This document shows positions 61,275-64,000 of a stretch of 64,000 nucleotides of DNA, in pieces. The stretch is taken from contig OZ252290.1 of NCBI GenBank assembly GCA_965250105.1, forward strand, positions 2,666,001 through 2,730,000, written 5' to 3'. How positions within the stretch are numbered: position 1 is the first letter of the stretch; every line of letters starts with the position of its first letter. The notes below the pieces were generated by a model. It was given only the letters and a program-made list of their open reading frames with translations. It was not told the DNA's origin and did not search any database. The stretch is from JBCBSK01 sp965250105 (lineage in GTDB: Bacteria > Pseudomonadota > Alphaproteobacteria > Rhizobiales > Tepidamorphaceae). The translations under genes were made by a program, and so were the position numbers.

Positions 61275-64000
61275 TCAGCCCGCCGACGCCAGAAGCGAGG
61301 CATTGCCACCGGCCGCCGTGGTATCAATCGACACCACGCGTTCATGCAGGAAGCGCTCCGGCGTGCCGCCGCCCGTCATGCCGCCGACGACCAGCGGCAG
61401 AATGGGCCCGCCACGCATGGCAAGCGCCCGGCGCAGCGGGCGCAGGGCTTCGGGAGGCCCTGCCGCGCAGATGCCGGCGATATCCTCGACGCCGCTGACC
61501 AAGGCCGCCGGCACCGTCTTGTCGAGACAGGCGACGGGCAGGCCGGCGGCGCGGAAATCGGCCGCCATGTCGCCCGCGCTCGGTGCCGCTATGACGGCCG
61601 CATTGCCGAGCGCCGCCGCCCGCAAGGCCTGGGCGATGGCCGTTACCACGCCATCTTCGGCCAGCCCGTCCGGCGCCAGGCGCCCGAGACACAGGAAAAC
61701 GCCGCGCGGATGAAGGCCGAGCCGGTTGCTCTCGCCGGTCGGCCCGGGCAGGTCCGCCGTCGTCAGACCGATGCCGGGCCAGCCGTCGAGCGCATCCGAC
61801 AGGCGGGTTGCCTCGGCCTCGGGCAAACGTTTCAGGAAGGCGGGGATGTGGTCGCGCGGCCGGTCGTTGGGGCCGAAGCCGGCCAGCACGCCGCGCACGG
61901 TTTCGATGACATTGCCGAGCGCTTTCGCGCTTGCCGGCTCGCCGGACAGGCCCTGGGATGCCCCCGCCTCGGCGGTTCGTTGTGCTGTCGGCTCGGCCAG
62001 GAAACGTGCCAGATAGTGCGGTCCGCCGGCCTTGGGGCCGGTGCCGGACAGGCCTTCGCCGCCGAAGGGTTGCGAGCCGACGACGGCGCCGATCTGGTTG
62101 CGGTTGATATAGATATTGCCGACATGCGCCCGTGACACGACCTGTTCGATCCGCCGGTCGACGCGCGAATGCATGCCGAGTGTCAGTCCGTAGCCGCGCG
62201 CGTTGATGGCATCGACCGTCTGATCGAGATGCTCGGCCTTGAAGGTGGCGAGATGCAGGACCGGCCCGAAGATCTCGCGGTCGAGCGCGGCGATGCTCTG
62301 CACCTTGAACAGGGCGGGTGCCACGAAATGGCCGGTCTCCGGCGCCTCGAGCTTGTGGATCAACTGCCCCCGGGCTTCGAGGCCCGCGCAATAGGCGGCG
62401 ATCTCGGCCCGGGCGCCGTCGTCGATGACGGGGCCGACATCGGTCGACAGATGGCCGGGATCGCCGACCGCGAGACAGTCCATCGCGCCTGTCAGCATCT
62501 CGGTCAGCCGGTCTTCCACCTCTTCTTGCACATAGAGGAGCCGCAAGGCCGAACAGCGCTGGCCGGCGCTCTGGAAGGCGGAGGCGAGGATGTCGCGCAC
62601 CGCCTGTTCGGGCAGCGCGGTCGAATCGACGATCATCGCGTTGAGCCCGCCGGTCTCGGCGATCAGCGGCGCATCGGGAGCGAGATGATCGGCCATGGCG
62701 CGATGGATGGTCTGCGCGGTCTCGGTCGACCCGGTGAAGCAGACGCCGGCGATGCGCGGATCCGATGTCAGCACCGCCCCGACGCTCGGCCCGTCGCCGG
62801 GCAGGAGCTGGACCACATCGTCGGGCACGCCCGCTTCATGCATCAGCGCGACGGCGCGCGCCGCCATCAGGCAGGTCTGTTCGGCGGGTTTGGCGAGCAC
62901 CGTATTGCCAGCGGCCAGCGCGGCCGTCACCTGGCCGGTGAAGATCGCCAGCGGGAAGTTCCACGGCGAGATGCAGGCGAACGGCCCCCGGCCCCGAACA
63001 TGGTCCCCCGCTTCCGCCCCGGCGTGACCCTCGGCCGCTTGGCGGCGCGCTTCATTGGCATAATAGCGGCAGAAATCGACCGCTTCGCGCAGTTCCGCCA
63101 CGCCGTCGAGCCAGGTCTTGCCGGCTTCCCGGGTCGCCAGCGCCATCAGTTCGGCGGCATGGGCCTCGTAGAGATCGGCGATGCCCTCGACCAGCCGCGC
63201 CCGGTCCGCGACGGGCCGCGCCGACCAGTCCGGAAAGGCTCTTTCTGCGCGCGCCACCGCCTGGTCGACATCGGCCGGGCGCGCCGGCGTGACATGGCCG
63301 ACGATATCGGACGGTTCGGCCGGATTGATAACGGTCCAGCGCTCGGTCGCGGTCGCCTCGTTGGCTCCGCCATCATCCTGCGCGGTGGGCGCGGCCGTCC
63401 ATTGCGTCCCGGCGAAACCGTCCCGCGCGGCCTTGAGCTCGGCGACGGTCACCGGGTCGGTCAGGTCCCAGCCGCGCGCATTCGCCCGGTCGGGGCCGAA
63501 GATCGCGGCCGGGCGCGCGATGGCCGGATTGGCGATCAGATCGCCGAAGCCCGCGATCTGGTCGAGAGGATCGCGCGCCACGTCTTCGGGCGCGACGCCG
63601 TCATCCACGATCTGGTTGACGAAGGACGAATTGGCGCCGTTTTCCAGAAGCCGCCGCACCAGATAGGCGAGAAGGTCGCTATGCGCGCCGACCGGCGCGT
63701 AGATGCGGCAGCGCGTGCCGGCCTGCCGCTTGACGATATCGTGCAGCGTCTCGCCCATGCCGTGCAGGCGCTGGAATTCGAAAGCCGTCGGAGCGACCGA
63801 CAGCGTTTCCGCCATATGCAGGATCGCGGCCGTCGTATGGGCGTTATGGGTCGCGAATTGCGGATAGAGCCGCCCGCTCATGCGAAGAAGATGCCGCGCG
63901 CAGGCGATATAGCAGAGATCGGTGTTCGCCTTGCGGGTGAAGACCGGAAAGCCGTCGAGCCCGAGCGTCTGGGCCTGCTTGATCTCGGTGTCCCAATAGG
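61275..64000 (-). CDS. putA: Bifunctional proline dehydrogenase/P5C dehydrogenase PutA (partial)
   Basis: The gene runs off the right edge; about 908 residues (the C-terminal part of a ~1000-1200-residue protein) are visible. Sequence at the edge, YWDTEIKQAQTLGL and VFTRKANTDLCYIACARHLL, is the end of the proline dehydrogenase barrel. The P5C dehydrogenase domain follows: CVGFTGSTETAQ-like CFTGSTETA, catalytic Glu in ETGGLNA, catalytic Cys in SAGQRCSALRLLYV. A C-terminal region follows. It oxidises proline to glutamate. An internal ATG at 63881 is not the start. Confidence 0.92.
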   Translation of the reverse strand, partial: YWDTEIKQAQTLGLDGFPVFTRKANTDLCYIACARHLLRMSGRLYPQFATHNAHTTAAILHMAETLSVAPTAFEFQRLHGMGETLHDIVKRQAGTRCRIYAPVGAHSDLLAYLVRRLLENGANSSFVNQIVDDGVAPEDVARDPLDQIAGFGDLIANPAIARPAAIFGPDRANARGWDLTDPVTVAELKAARDGFAGTQWTAAPTAQDDGGANEATATERWTVINPAEPSDIVGHVTPARPADVDQAVARAERAFPDWSARPVADRARLVEGIADLYEAHAAELMALATREAGKTWLDGVAELREAVDFCRYYANEARRQAAEGHAGAEAGDHVRGRGPFACISPWNFPLAIFTGQVTAALAAGNTVLAKPAEQTCLMAARAVALMHEAGVPDDVVQLLPGDGPSVGAVLTSDPRIAGVCFTGSTETAQTIHRAMADHLAPDAPLIAETGGLNAMIVDSTALPEQAVRDILASAFQSAGQRCSALRLLYVQEEVEDRLTEMLTGAMDCLAVGDPGHLSTDVGPVIDDGARAEIAAYCAGLEARGQLIHKLEAPETGHFVAPALFKVQSIAALDREIFGPVLHLATFKAEHLDQTVDAINARGYGLTLGMHSRVDRRIEQVVSRAHVGNIYINRNQIGAVVGSQPFGGEGLSGTGPKAGGPHYLARFLAEPTAQRTAEAGASQGLSGEPASAKALGNVIETVRGVLAGFGPNDRPRDHIPAFLKRLPEAEATRLSDALDGWPGIGLTTADLPGPTGESNRLGLHPRGVFLCLGRLAPDGLAEDGVVTAIAQALRAAALGNAAVIAAPSAGDMAADFRAAGLPVACLDKTVPAALVSGVEDIAGICAAGPPEALRPLRRALAMRGGPILPLVVGGMTGGGTPERFLHERVVSIDTTAAGGNASLLASAG

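Overview
The window is high-GC chromosomal DNA from an alphaproteobacterium, most likely of the order Hyphomicrobiales (Rhizobiales). Supporting marks are a purA gene followed by a proline/alanine-rich single-pass membrane protein typical of that order, a Zur-znuABC locus with a classic TGTTATA-A-TATAACA box, a SAM-II riboswitch, and a FabI / DUF3141 / MaoC-phosphotransacetylase / acetate kinase operon common in these bacteria. No rRNA, tRNA, phage, insertion sequence or CRISPR array was recognised. The right end cuts through putA.

Layout. 0-8.5 kb: a DUF459 protein, the fabI-DUF3141-pta-ackA operon, and a convergent class II aldolase across a 31-bp tandem repeat. 8.7-19 kb: P-type cation ATPase, DUF4139 protein, two transporters, purA and its conserved partner. 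19-25 kb: a TPP riboswitch drives a thiamine-precursor permease and binding protein with no ATPase, facing a sulfonate-type ABC operon plus OsmC that starts with a SAM-II riboswitch. 24.9-31 kb: an IsdG-type haem oxygenase, an ammonium transporter fused to PAS-GGDEF-EAL, and a LysR gene divergent from an acyl-CoA dehydrogenase homologue that looks like a desulfinase. 31-36 kb: RND efflux pair. 36-41.8 kb: DapA-like / glycosyltransferase / cupin cluster, a TetR-azoreductase pair with two operators, a YHS protein, and a GNAT / XRE-cupin pair.

41.9-46.9 kb: a complete branched-chain amino-acid (Liv) ABC transporter. 47-48.6 kb: a MATE pump of lower GC, possibly acquired. 48.7-54.5 kb: a catabolic island with a FAD amine/amino-acid oxidase, a class IV aminotransferase, an arginine-deiminase-fold enzyme and two enolase-superfamily enzymes, one resembling cis-3-hydroxyproline dehydratases. 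54.7-57.2 kb: five membrane genes, four of the junctions overlapping, around a ferric-reductase-like protein fused to a Rieske domain; this is the best candidate for an undescribed system. 57.3-61 kb: zur-znuB-znuC divergent from znuA. 61.3 kb to the edge: putA.

Several themes recur. Regulation by small DNA or RNA elements is unusually readable (two riboswitches and several strong palindromic operators). Sulfur appears twice (SAM-II-controlled importer, putative desulfinase). Two families of palindromic intergenic repeats occur as two copies each, every copy in a gap between convergent genes.
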